Of a DNA stretch of 64,000 bases, positions 36,139-44,956 are shown piece after piece; position 1 is the stretch's first letter, and each line of letters starts with the position of its first letter. The notes beneath the pieces were generated by a model. That model was not told where the DNA came from. It worked only from the letters and a program-made list of their open reading frames with translations, and ran no database searches. The DNA is from Mesorhizobium amorphae (GTDB taxonomy: Bacteria > Pseudomonadota > Alphaproteobacteria > Rhizobiales > Rhizobiaceae), in assembly GCF_014843845.1 (NCBI RefSeq), contig NZ_JHQS01000006.1, positions 219,221 through 283,220 of the forward strand, written 5' to 3'. Made by a program: the position numbers and the translations under genes.

Positions 36139-36192
36139 TACAAGGCAGAGAATCGCAGAATTCCGGGCTTTCCAAGGGCTCGGGTTGACATG

Positions 36193-36215
36193 ACGGTACG
36201 AGAAACGGTACGAGT
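36193..36215 (+). repeat. Putative integrase arm-binding repeats, left
   Basis: Two GGTACGAG units 13 bp apart, ACGGTACGAG then ACGGTACGAGT, between the tRNA and the integrase start. The same 23-bp block with two changes lies at 49768-49790. Direct repeats near both ends in the same orientation fit arm-type sites of a tyrosine recombinase. Confidence 0.65.
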
Positions 36216-36241
36216 AGCCCTCAACCGAGGAGTTTCTAACC

Positions 36242-37573
36242 GTGTCCCTGCCCTACTTCAAAGCTGCCCCAAACGGTCACCACTACTACCGCCGCCCCGT
36301 CCCTCCTGCCCTTTGGGATATCCTTGGCCGTCGCGAGATCAAGAAGGCGCTTGGTTCCGACCACACCGATGCAGTGCGCCTTTACGCCCAGGTACACAAG
36401 GAAGCGGAACAGGCGATCAAGGCCGCGAAGGCACAAGGCCCCGTGGACACTGGTGACCGCGCCGCTGTGGTACGCCGTATGCGCCAGTCGGGTCTGTTTT
36501 CGGCTGCCGACATCGCGCTGTTAGCAGGCGGCAAAGTCGAGCCTCATTCTGATCTGGACGCGTTGACCGGCATTTTCCAAGACCAGCTTGCCGACGAATA
36601 CGAAGCCGCCGAGCGGAAGCGCCTTGCACCTAAGGTTTCCCTTGAGGCCATCCAAGCCATAGGCAAGCGCAAGTTGCCCGAGGAGGTCCACACCATCGCC
36701 TCGACCCTCACCCACTACCTGTCTGTCAAGTCCACCGGGGTTCATGCCCGTGATCTGGCGTTGACCAATCGCGTCAAAAGGATCGGCGTACACCTGACAA
36801 CTGTCCTCGGCAAAGCGGCGGTTACAAAGCGCCCACTACAGGAATTGTCCCGCCAAGAAGCCCGGAAGATGCGCGACCATTTGGCCGCCCAAATGGCTCC
36901 AGCTTCGGTCAAGCGCAGTCTGGAAATCATTTCCCCCGCCATCAATGCGATGATCAAGGAGCATGACCTCGACATGCGCAATCCCTTCTCGGGGCTGGAG
37001 ATCAAGGGGGCAACGAACAGTCGCGGCGCTCGCCTCCCACTGAACGAGGATGACATGAACGCCCTCGCACCAACCATGAATACCGACGATGCCCTCGGGG
37101 CGATCTGGATCACCTTGCGAGACACCGGCGCTCGCCTCGGGGAAGTCTGTAATCTCCGGGCAATGGACCTCGACCTCGCAAACAAGGCCATGATGATCCG
37201 GCCCTATGGTGACCACACGCTCAAGACAGAAAACTCGGAGCGCACCGTCCCGCTTTCCCCGGTTTCCTATACCGCCCTCAAGGCCCTCGCGGACGCACTC
37301 GCTCCAGAGGCTCCCCTGTTCCCAAGCTACGCAGGTCCACGCCGCTCCGAGACGGCATCTGCTGCCCTTATGAAGCGGCTCCGCACAGTCGTCTCTGAAA
37401 AGAAGAAGGTGGTTCACTCGCTGCGGCACCGCATGAAAGACCTCCTACGTGTCGAATGCCCCGAGGCGTTGGCGCAAGAGATCATGGGGCACTCGGGTCA
37501 GAAGATCGCCTTCAACTATGGTGCGGGCTATGCGCTGGAGGCCAAGCGGAAGGCGCTTGAAAAGGTCTGGTGA
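36242..37573 (+). CDS. Tyrosine recombinase (site-specific integrase)
   Basis: 443 residues starting at GTG 36242 with GAGGAG 10 bp upstream. The N-terminal part (1-230) holds the arm/core-binding domains and the catalytic domain follows. Catalytic residues are Arg in DTGARLGEVCNL, the HxxR box HSLRHRMKDLLR, MGHSGQ, and the nucleophile Tyr in NYGAGYAL near the C-terminus. It inserts the element at the tRNA-Leu 3' end and should excise it with a directionality factor, which I could not identify. Confidence 0.95.
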   Translation: MSLPYFKAAPNGHHYYRRPVPPALWDILGRREIKKALGSDHTDAVRLYAQVHKEAEQAIKAAKAQGPVDTGDRAAVVRRMRQSGLFSAADIALLAGGKVEPHSDLDALTGIFQDQLADEYEAAERKRLAPKVSLEAIQAIGKRKLPEEVHTIASTLTHYLSVKSTGVHARDLALTNRVKRIGVHLTTVLGKAAVTKRPLQELSRQEARKMRDHLAAQMAPASVKRSLEIISPAINAMIKEHDLDMRNPFSGLEIKGATNSRGARLPLNEDDMNALAPTMNTDDALGAIWITLRDTGARLGEVCNLRAMDLDLANKAMMIRPYGDHTLKTENSERTVPLSPVSYTALKALADALAPEAPLFPSYAGPRRSETASAALMKRLRTVVSEKKKVVHSLRHRMKDLLRVECPEALAQEIMGHSGQKIAFNYGAGYALEAKRKALEKVW

Positions 37574-38102
37574 GGCCCGCAAGGGCGCGGCAGTTGTGAT
37601 CGACTGCGAGCTTGATCGGTGGAGAGAGGCGCTGATCCACTTTGTCAGGACGTCCCGACAAACTTTGCAGCCTTGTTCGCGGCCCGCCAAGGAGGACCGC
37701 AAGGGAGCCCAAGGGCTTATCTCCAATCTGGTGCAGCGCATGACCTTGAGGGCGACAGCAAGACCCTCAGGTGGGAAATTGTGAAATGCGGAGCGGCTAC
37801 AGCCACGCCCTTGTTTTCGGCGACACCGGAGAGCCTGGCTGATCACAGCCTCATAATGAGTATAGAGACGGCGTATTAGCGGCAGCCAGTTACCCGCCCA
37901 TACAGCACATGGGAACGAAACCCATAACCGGCTGGCTATCAGCCCCTCATACAGCACATAGAAGCAACGCATTCGCCGACCCCCTCGCGCCTGTTCTCAC
38001 GTCTGACCCCTGTTTTTGTCTTGGTGGGCGTTTTTGTGCCGCCAAGTCCTCTTCTACATCTTGCGCCAATCGCGCCATACACCGCAACATATAGGACCAA
38101 TC
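37574..38102. other. Intergenic stretch with small repeats
   Basis: No supported gene; an 86-codon frame at 37619-37879 is the best candidate but has no ribosome binding site. A direct repeat CATACAGCACAT occurs twice around 37900-37960, inside a wider inverted arrangement (AGCCAGTTA, then TAACCGGCTGGCT), possibly a control or excision site. Confidence 0.45.
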
Positions 38103-38561
38103 GTGACCCATGCCGCCGCTGCGGAAATCGCCGCGACCATCGACGCCATGAGCGCCGCTCCTGCCAAGCCCTCACTGGCCGCAACCTTCCCGATAGGGCG
38201 CTACTGGCATCAAAGCCGCCATGCTCCCCTACCTGTCCGCTACACTCGAACCGCCCGAAGGCTTGCCCACTGCGGGGCCATGGTCCCCGAGGGCTGCTCT
38301 GTCAAAGACCTTCAGCGTGCCCGCGACAACCACCGCCTGAACGTCGAAGGTATCAAAGGCGTACTGGAAACCCTGTGGTCCTTCCGGCTACTCGGATGGT
38401 TCCCATCAGACACCACGTACCTTGAGTACGACCACATTGCCGAGCTTGTCGCCGAGGGCACCCGACGCCCCAAGGACGCCCAATACCTGATGCCCGAATG
38501 GTTCACCCGCCGCTATCCGCTCGATGAACTCAAGGCCTTTCGACACGGCAAGCCCGTCTAA
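38103..38561 (+). CDS. Hypothetical element-borne protein
   Basis: 152 residues from GTG 38103, which follows AGGACC; the frame is open earlier and an ATG at 38148 is an alternative. The N-terminus is Ala-rich, then VKDLQRARDNHRLNVEGIKG, TLWSFRLLGWFPSDTTYLEY and a terminal WFTRRYPLDELKAFRHGK. It looks soluble and folded but matches no family I know. Downstream are GTGTGCGGTG / CACCGCACAC repeats. Confidence 0.5.
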   Translation: MTHAAAAEIAATIDAMSAAPAKPSLAATFPIGRYWHQSRHAPLPVRYTRTARRLAHCGAMVPEGCSVKDLQRARDNHRLNVEGIKGVLETLWSFRLLGWFPSDTTYLEYDHIAELVAEGTRRPKDAQYLMPEWFTRRYPLDELKAFRHGKPV

Positions 38562-38831
38562 CTACCCTCGCAACCTGTGTGCGGTGCCCCATCTCAATGG
38601 CGCTGGCCAGTCGCTTCGCTGTCATGCTCCACCCAACCCCACGGCACCCGTCTAAGGGCACCACCGCACACCGGAAGCAAGCCTCTTCACGAACACCTTG
38701 GGTGCCCGCCTCGTCCCTGTGTGCGGTGGCCCTGTTTCAGAGGCCGTCGACCCCCGCCCGCTGTCCTACACCACCCGCACCTACCCAACCCCTGTTGTGG
38801 TCATCACCGCACCCAGGAAGAAAGCCATTCC

Positions 38832-39173
38832 ATGTCCCTTCACACCACCACCATCGAAGTCCACGGCTCCTATGCCGCCTATCACCCAGCCTCAGGCACA
38901 CGCATCGACACGTCCGACACCGCTTATGGTCGCCGAACCTACAAAGACCCGCTCGGCCCTATATGCCGCAGCCTCAGGGACACCCTCGGCTACCCGCCCG
39001 AGACCCGTATCCACGTTGAAAGGGCCGGAAACCCGGTCTACAAGCGAGACCTAACCTTGGCCTATTGGGCAGACTACGATGTCGTGGACACTCAGGACCG
39101 CTCAGCGGTGCGTATCAAATTCCGTCCCTTTGACGGCTTCGCCAACGTTGGAGCCGAAAGGCTCGCCGCGTAA
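38832..39173 (+). CDS. Hypothetical element-borne protein
   Basis: 113 residues from ATG 38832 with AGGAAG upstream. The sequence is polar and mixed alpha/beta: TTTIEVHGSYAAYHPASG, LGPICRSLRDTLGYPPETRI and LTLAYWADYDVVDTQDRSAV. No domain recognised. Phage-type small gene by context. Confidence 0.5.
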   Translation: MSLHTTTIEVHGSYAAYHPASGTRIDTSDTAYGRRTYKDPLGPICRSLRDTLGYPPETRIHVERAGNPVYKRDLTLAYWADYDVVDTQDRSAVRIKFRPFDGFANVGAERLAA

Positions 39174-39218
39174 CCGCAGGTGAAGACAAAAATCCTCCCT
39201 CCGGTGTCGCCCATTTTG

Positions 39219-39240
39219 GGGGGACTATAGGGGGGAACTT
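39219..39240 (+). promoter_or_regulatory. T7-class phage promoter-like sequence
   Basis: ACTATAGGGGGGA resembles the initiation half (CACTATAGGGAGA) of T7-type RNA-polymerase promoters and lies upstream of podovirus-like remnants. The upstream half does not match T7. The same ACTATAGGG core occurs at 1069 in an unrelated gene, so chance is possible. Confidence 0.3.
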
Positions 39241-39258
39241 AAGATACCTCAGGATAAC

Positions 39259-39273
39259 CTCAAGGAACTTGAG
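39259..39273. promoter_or_regulatory. Short palindrome in an AT-rich control region
   Basis: CTCAAG GAA CTTGAG, followed at 39317-39325 by a related CTCTCAAGTTACC. The 39174-39361 gap is less GC-rich than its surroundings and is the main candidate control region of the element's internal genes. Confidence 0.4.
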
Positions 39274-39361
39274 TTGCCTAAAGGCTTCTCCCTTGAGATT
39301 TTACCAGTAGAGTTATCTCTCAAGTTACCCTTTGGTTCAGCTACCAGTGAACTCTGGTTGA

Positions 39362-39658
39362 ACTCGCGTTCTCCACAACCGCGCCAAATCAGCCGCGATA
39401 GCTTCAGGCGCGGGCATGAACGGCCGCACGGTTGGCCTTAGGCTTGCCGACCAGAGACAATCCGCGCTGTCTATCGCCAACGCAGCCAAGGACCAACGGG
39501 ACTGCGCTCAAGCCGACTACATCATGTAGGGCAAAGGCAACCAGCTTGAGACCCAAGACACGCTCAACAAGAAGCGCATGAACCCCATGTCCACGTTCAT
39601 GGACATCGCTACGTCTGGCCTCAAAGCTACGACGCATTCCATTAACCCAAGGAAACCT
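39362..39658 (+). pseudogene. Broken podovirus-like internal virion protein gene
   Basis: One frame reads NRAKSAAIASGAGMNGRTVG, then DQRQSALSIANAAKDQR, meets TAG at 39527-39529, and continues in the same frame as GKGNQLETQDTLNKKRM, NPMSTFMDIATSGLKA and THSINP. The pattern (Ala/Gln helices with A-SGAG-G-TV, then a late N-P-S-hydrophobic segment) resembles the C-terminal half of T7 gp14-like internal virion proteins. No start or N-terminal half is present, so it is a fragment with a stop. The family call is from pattern memory only. Confidence 0.45.
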
Positions 39659-39659
39659 C

Positions 39660-40433
39660 ATGGCATCACCCGTCACCCGGGGGCATCCGCGCGACTGGCG
39701 TGTAGGTGCTCAAGCACCCGACAACGCTCAACAGCTTCGATGCCGCCAGATCATCAACGAAGCCAGACTTTGCAACTGCCCCGGCTGTACCCGCACCCGC
39801 TCCGGTGTCTCTCGTTACTGCGGCCCCCACCGGGATGCCGCGAGTGTGCGGGGCGATCCTTTGGCCCGCCTCCCGTCCCGCAACGAACTCACCATCTTCA
39901 AGAAGGCCATCGACCTGTACATACATGCTGACCGCAAGTTTGCTGCACGTGTCTCGGGGGACAGCAAGGCCCTTGAGCGGCGCATAAGTCTCCCCCCGTC
40001 CTTCGGTCTTGGCCCCGGCGATATCCACCCGAAGCTCCCCCAGATCGCCAAGGCCAAGGGCCTCCTCGCAAACTGGCAGCACCGCGACAAGCGGACCTAT
40101 ACCGAAGCTGTCACCCATGCCCTGGCACTCATGGGTTGGATGGATGTCTACTACACCACCTCAGGGGGCTTATGGGAGAACCGTAAGGCCTTCCTGTACA
40201 CCCGAGCCGGTGCGCTCCTCGGCGACTTCCGCAAAACGATTGGCGCGAAGACGCTGATCAAGGATGCCTCAGGGGCAACTCACCGGCACCTTGGCCGCGA
40301 CTTCGTCCGCCACGCTCACACGATATACGGCAAGGACTTCTGGTCATCCGCTGTCTCCACCAATGACGGTCAGTCAATGACCCTCCTCGACTACGCCCGC
40401 ATGGCCCACAAGGCCGCTGGTCTCCTATCTTAA
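39660..40433 (+). CDS. Phage-like protein with a Cys/His cluster
   Basis: 257 residues, ATG 39660 after AAGGAAACC. A metal-binding-like cluster is near residues 38-56: CNCPGCTRTRSGVSRYCGPH. The remainder is helical: LFIFKK-like ELTIFKKAIDLYIHADRKF, TYTEAVTHALALMGWMDVYY and GRDFVRHAHTIYGKDFW. The cluster could be a zinc knuckle of a DNA- or RNA-binding protein, but no family is recognised. It is co-directional with the two following genes. Confidence 0.6.
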   Translation: MASPVTRGHPRDWRVGAQAPDNAQQLRCRQIINEARLCNCPGCTRTRSGVSRYCGPHRDAASVRGDPLARLPSRNELTIFKKAIDLYIHADRKFAARVSGDSKALERRISLPPSFGLGPGDIHPKLPQIAKAKGLLANWQHRDKRTYTEAVTHALALMGWMDVYYTTSGGLWENRKAFLYTRAGALLGDFRKTIGAKTLIKDASGATHRHLGRDFVRHAHTIYGKDFWSSAVSTNDGQSMTLLDYARMAHKAAGLLS

Positions 40434-40445
40434 AGGAAAATCTCC

Positions 40446-41180
40446 ATGACTTATTCCGATGATGGAATGATGCGTATGCCCAACCCAATGGACGAAAGGT
40501 CCGGCTGGGTCGGTCCCCAAGGTAACCCGAACTACGCCTCCGGTTCAGCCGCAGGCCCCGCTCCCGATGGCAAGGTGTTCGTTGCTGGTCTCAACACCTA
40601 TGTCGATGCCGACATAGCCGAACAGCTGGGTCTCAATGCCCCGGCACCTCAAGGGCACCCTGAGGCCGCTCCGGCTATCTCCCACGAACCCCTCAACCCT
40701 GAGGCCATCCCAGCCGGTGCCGACCCGCTTGAACACATCGACATCGAAGAGATGTCCGACGGGGAACTTGAGGCCCTCCAGCAGCAGCTTGAGGTCAACG
40801 ATGACGACGCCGCTCCGTCGCTGTCCGAAACCCTCGACGCCATTGCCGACCGGTTCACGCCTGAGGCCTTCGTCACTGGCATCGAGGACATGGTCGAAAC
40901 GGGCGACTTCAACGACACGTTGGCCCGCCTCTCCGAGGCCACCGGCTTGGACGCAGCGACAGCGTCAATCCTTGTCGAGACAACCGTTATGGAAGCGGCA
41001 CCAATCGCCTCTGAATACGTAGGGGAAGATCGCTGGTCGTCACTGGTCTACGCTGCCTCACGGACCGACGACAGCTTGGCCCGCCGTATCGTCTCGGATG
41101 TCGTGACCGGTCGACTTGATCCCTCAAGACTGGCGAACGCCTATGACCTTTGGTGGCAGTCCCTGCCCGATGCCGACTGA
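40446..41180 (+). CDS. Acidic phage-like protein
   Basis: 244 residues, strongly acidic. The N-terminal third is Gly/Pro/Asn-rich and probably disordered. The middle has ELEALQQQLEVNDDDAAPSL and the C-terminal half is helical (DAATASILVETTVMEAAPIA). The acidic, helical, partly disordered make-up is like phage scaffolding proteins, which is a suggestion only. AAAGGAAAA lies upstream of the start, 12 bp after the previous gene. Confidence 0.6.
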   Translation: MTYSDDGMMRMPNPMDERSGWVGPQGNPNYASGSAAGPAPDGKVFVAGLNTYVDADIAEQLGLNAPAPQGHPEAAPAISHEPLNPEAIPAGADPLEHIDIEEMSDGELEALQQQLEVNDDDAAPSLSETLDAIADRFTPEAFVTGIEDMVETGDFNDTLARLSEATGLDAATASILVETTVMEAAPIASEYVGEDRWSSLVYAASRTDDSLARRIVSDVVTGRLDPSRLANAYDLWWQSLPDAD

Positions 41181-41192
41181 GGTTCAACGACA

Positions 41193-41270
41193 ATGCTCAA
41201 CCTCATGACCACGGCATACGCCATCACCACCATATCCGCGACTTTGCTCGCCCTTCTCCACCACCTTTGA
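41193..41270 (+). CDS. Possible 25-residue membrane peptide
   Basis: MLNLMTTAYAITTISATLLA and five more residues, forming one hydrophobic helix. It fits between two tight genes with GAGG upstream. Too short to be sure. Confidence 0.3.
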   Translation: MLNLMTTAYAITTISATLLALLHHL

Positions 41271-41284
41271 AAGGAACCGCCACA

Positions 41285-41857
41285 ATGGCCAAGAAACCAA
41301 TGATGACCCGCGAGGAACTCCTCGCCCAACTCGACGCCCTCGACAACTCCACTGAGGTCGGCAAGCTGACCGCCGAAGTCTCTCGACTGACCGAGGAGAA
41401 CGCCTCACTGCTGTCCCAGCGCAGGGAACTTGAGCGACAGCTTAAGCAGGAACGGGATGCCCTCCAGACCATCCGCGAGGCCCTCTGCACGGTCGACGTC
41501 CAGACCCGTACCTACGGTGCGGACCGTCCTGGCTATGCCGAGATGCAAGCCGCCTCTGAGCGGTCCAGCCTCATGGCCCTGGCCGAGGTCCAGCACGGTA
41601 TGCGTAAGGGAACTCACGACCCGGCGACGGGCTTGCCCTATACCGCTGATACCCAGCCGCCGCGCGACCTGACCTCAGGGGCACCCAAGGTGACCAAGGG
41701 TGAACTGGAGCGCTTCTTCCCGTCATTGTCGGGGGCTTCCGTCGATGTGACCACCACCGCAGCCACGTTGCTGGACGCTGAACTCGGGGATGCCAAGTCG
41801 GCTCTGGGAATTGGCGAGTACCAGACAGCCTCACAGCACCCTCAGCCAATTGCGTAA
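41285..41857 (+). CDS. Coiled-coil phage-like protein
   Basis: 190 residues from ATG 41285 with GAAAGGA upstream. A long charged coiled coil covers about 8-70 (VGKLTAEVSRLTEENASLLS, RRELERQLKQERDALQ). The C-terminal half contains THDPATGLPYTADTQPP, then GELERFFPSLSGASV. No family recognised. It ends 47 bp before the restriction operon. Confidence 0.6.
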   Translation: MAKKPMMTREELLAQLDALDNSTEVGKLTAEVSRLTEENASLLSQRRELERQLKQERDALQTIREALCTVDVQTRTYGADRPGYAEMQAASERSSLMALAEVQHGMRKGTHDPATGLPYTADTQPPRDLTSGAPKVTKGELERFFPSLSGASVDVTTTAATLLDAELGDAKSALGIGEYQTASQHPQPIA

Positions 41858-41904
41858 CTGTAGGGATCGCCTATAGGTTGTTCAGAGGCGGGGCAAAACT
41901 CAGC

Positions 41905-44900
41905 ATGACGTCATTCCTTCAGAATCCAATACTCAATACTCCATATTCCGAGCCGACCGAACATTGGGTTCTGGATTCTAAGGGCCAGCCAACCGGGATG
42001 ACAAAGCCGGGACGACGTAACCCCGGCTATGTGGTTCCGGTTGCCGCGCCGCGTCGTTCGGGCGGTCAAACCGAGCTTGAACTGGGTGCCGATCAGATCG
42101 CCACCCAGAACACGTTGGTCAAGCTGGTTCGGCCGGAGGTTGACAAGTGGCGTGCTCTGCCCGCGTCGAGGTGGGATGTCACTCCTGAGACCGAGCGGCT
42201 CTTGCTGTGGTGGCGCGATACCACGGTGCGCGAGTTCCCATTCTTCTTCTGCCAGCTTGAGGCTGTTGAGACTATTATCTGGCTGACCGAGGTTGCGCCG
42301 AAGTCTTACCGGGATGAACTGGTTGCCGCTAACGACACCGCAAACCCTGGACTGTTCCGCACTGCGGCAAAGATGGCCACCGGCTCGGGTAAAACGACAG
42401 TGATGGCCTTGCTGATAGCTTGGCAGGCGATCAACGCCGCGCGTCGTCCTACGAGCAGCCGCTTCACCAACGGGTTCCTTATCATCGCGCCCGGCATCAC
42501 CATCCGCGACCGCCTCCGCGTGCTTCAGCCGGAGGAGAGTGGAAACTACTTTGACGACCCTAAGCGACGCCTTGTGCCCCCCGAGATGATGGGTGATCTC
42601 CGAAAAGCGCGCGTCGTTGTTTCCAACTATCACGCCTTTCAGTTGCGCGAGACGGTTGCCGTAAAACCCGAAGCGCGCAAAATCCTGACCGATCGAGGAG
42701 AGGAGCCGAAGAGGTTTCTTGAGACCGAAGGTCAGATGATTCAGCGTGTCGCTTCCAAGCTCATGGGCTTGAAACGCATCATCGTGCTCAACGACGAGGC
42801 GCACCACTGCTACCGCGAGAAGCCCGGCGATAGTGAGGAACGCACGCTTGATACCGATGAGCAGGACGAGGCCAAGAAGAACAACGAGGCGGCGCGGGTC
42901 TGGATATCTGGTGTCGAAGCACTCTCGCGCAAGCTCAGCGTCCAGGCAGTTTACGACCTATCGGCAACACCATTTTTCTTGCGCGGTTCTGGCTACCCGG
43001 AAGGCACTCTCTTCCCTTGGGTAGTGTCCGACTTCACGCTGATGGACGCCATCGAATGCGGCATCGTGAAGACACCTCGCCTGCCGGTGCTGGACGATGC
43101 GGTATCGGGCGACATGCCGAAATATCGCGCCCTTTATGCTAACCTTCCAAAAAACGCACTGCCTAAGAAGGGGCGGCGCAAGAGCGTCGGTGAACTGGAC
43201 CCTGAAGAACTGCCGGAGCTTCTGCGCGGCGGACTGGAAGCGCTATATCGACACTACGAGGGCACCTTTGCTGAGTGGGACAAGGCAGGCGTTGGACGTC
43301 CACCAGTGTTCATCGTCGTGGCCAACAACACAGCTACCTCTAAGTTGATCTATGATTTCATTTCCGGCTACGAGCGCTCGGAGGCTGTCAGCGGCAAGAC
43401 GCGGCTGATCGACGGAAAGTTGAAGCTCTTTTCCAACGTTACGGAAAACGGAAAATGGCAAGACCGCCCCCACACGGTGCTTGTCGACAGCGAAGCTCTT
43501 GAGGCTGGCGATTCGCTGCCCGACGACTTTCGTATGGCAGCGGCCAAAGAGGTTGAGGAGTTTAGAAATCAGGTTGCACGACGTGATGGAGCGGCGGCGG
43601 CTGAAAAACTGACGGATGCGCAAATTCTGCGCGAAGTGATGAACACGGTTGGCCAGCCCGGGAAGCTCGGTGGCGATATCCGCTGCGTTGTTTCGGTGTC
43701 CATGCTGACCGAGGGTTGGGACGCCAACACCGTCAGCCACATCCTCGGCGTGCGCGCGTTTGGCACGCAACTGCTATGCGAGCAGGTCGTCGGGCGCGGC
43801 CTGCGCCGTGTCAGTTATGTCCCCGGCCCGGATGGCAAGTTGCAACCGGAATATGCTGACGTTCTTGGCATCCCGTTCGACTTCACCCAGAATCCTGCCC
43901 CAGCCAAGATAGTTCCCCCGCCGCGCATGACCCGTGTTCGTGCCGTGCCAGAACGTGTTGCCTGTGAAATCAGGTTCCCCAACGTGGCGGGCTATCGCGT
44001 GGCGTACCCGCCCGGTCCCCTGACTGCGAACTTCACCGATGATTCCAAGTTGACCGTCACACCTGATCAAATTCCCACCTCCACCGATGTTGAACCCATT
44101 ATCGGCGAGGGCATCGAACTGACGTTGGAGAACTATCAATCACAGCGGATGAAGTCGGTTTATTTCGCTGTCGCTGGCTACACCCTGCGTCGCTACATCC
44201 GCGAGGACTCCAAGCCCAAGCTGCTCACCCCCGGTCAGGAGCAACCGCAATCACCGGATGGTGAAATTCCGTTGTATCGTTTTGGCGAATTGCTGAAAAT
44301 CACCGAGCGCTGGTTTGAGGAATGCCTGACCTGCTACGGCCAGAACCGGGAAGCGCTGAAACGGATCTTCCTTTGGCGTCCGATGGCGCAGAAGGCGGCT
44401 GAGAAGATTGCACTTGCCTGCTCTCCGTCCTCGGCGCGGGAGTTCGTTCGGGCCATACCCAACCCCTACAACGAGGAAGGGTCCACCCGGTTCGTGGACT
44501 TCGCCACGTCCAAATCCGATTTGTTCTCCACCAATGCGCAGATGTGCCATGTGGACTATGTGGTTGCTGATCAGGATTGGGAGAAAGCCTTCGCTGCCGT
44601 CATCGAGCGCGAGTTGGCCGATGTCTGTACGGCTTACGTCAAAAACCACAACCTTGGCTTCGAGGTGCCTTACGAATATCGCGGCCAAACCCACCGCTAC
44701 CGGCCCGACTATATCTTGCGGCTGGACGATGGGTACGGGGCCTATGACCCGTTGAACCTCGTGGTCGAGGTCAAAGGGCGGCGCAGCGAGCAAGATGCCG
44801 CCAAGGCTGACACCATGCTTCACCGCTGGGTGCCGGGTGTGAATGCGCTTGGACGCTTCGGGCGCTGGGCCTTCGTGGAACTTGACAATCCTTACACATT

Positions 44901-44955
44901 CGCGGGCGGCATTCGGTCGTTCCTGACGACCACAGCAATCAAGAAGGCCGCGTAA
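41905..44955 (+). CDS. Type III-like restriction endonuclease subunit (DEAD-box helicase with PD-(D/E)xK nuclease)
   Basis: 1016 residues from MTSFLQNPILNTPYSEP at ATG 41905; the frame opens slightly earlier. Helicase motif I is MATGSGKTT (158-166) and motif II is DEAH (297-300, LNDEAHHCY); SATPFFLRG gives motif III and QVVGRGLRR motif VI. Near the C-terminus a nuclease core reads RPDYILRL (Asp about 934) and LVVEVKGRR (Glu955, Lys957). It should translocate on DNA and cleave unmethylated target DNA with the methyltransferase encoded 1 bp downstream. The sequence fits a distinct restriction subfamily sometimes named BPTD_3080. Confidence 0.9.
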   Translation: MTSFLQNPILNTPYSEPTEHWVLDSKGQPTGMTKPGRRNPGYVVPVAAPRRSGGQTELELGADQIATQNTLVKLVRPEVDKWRALPASRWDVTPETERLLLWWRDTTVREFPFFFCQLEAVETIIWLTEVAPKSYRDELVAANDTANPGLFRTAAKMATGSGKTTVMALLIAWQAINAARRPTSSRFTNGFLIIAPGITIRDRLRVLQPEESGNYFDDPKRRLVPPEMMGDLRKARVVVSNYHAFQLRETVAVKPEARKILTDRGEEPKRFLETEGQMIQRVASKLMGLKRIIVLNDEAHHCYREKPGDSEERTLDTDEQDEAKKNNEAARVWISGVEALSRKLSVQAVYDLSATPFFLRGSGYPEGTLFPWVVSDFTLMDAIECGIVKTPRLPVLDDAVSGDMPKYRALYANLPKNALPKKGRRKSVGELDPEELPELLRGGLEALYRHYEGTFAEWDKAGVGRPPVFIVVANNTATSKLIYDFISGYERSEAVSGKTRLIDGKLKLFSNVTENGKWQDRPHTVLVDSEALEAGDSLPDDFRMAAAKEVEEFRNQVARRDGAAAAEKLTDAQILREVMNTVGQPGKLGGDIRCVVSVSMLTEGWDANTVSHILGVRAFGTQLLCEQVVGRGLRRVSYVPGPDGKLQPEYADVLGIPFDFTQNPAPAKIVPPPRMTRVRAVPERVACEIRFPNVAGYRVAYPPGPLTANFTDDSKLTVTPDQIPTSTDVEPIIGEGIELTLENYQSQRMKSVYFAVAGYTLRRYIREDSKPKLLTPGQEQPQSPDGEIPLYRFGELLKITERWFEECLTCYGQNREALKRIFLWRPMAQKAAEKIALACSPSSAREFVRAIPNPYNEEGSTRFVDFATSKSDLFSTNAQMCHVDYVVADQDWEKAFAAVIERELADVCTAYVKNHNLGFEVPYEYRGQTHRYRPDYILRLDDGYGAYDPLNLVVEVKGRRSEQDAAKADTMLHRWVPGVNALGRFGRWAFVELDNPYTFAGGIRSFLTTTAIKKAA

Positions 44956-44956
44956 G

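Noticed and set aside
37619..37879. 86-codon frame after the integrase
   Set aside because: No ribosome binding site and no recognisable domain; kept only as a remark.
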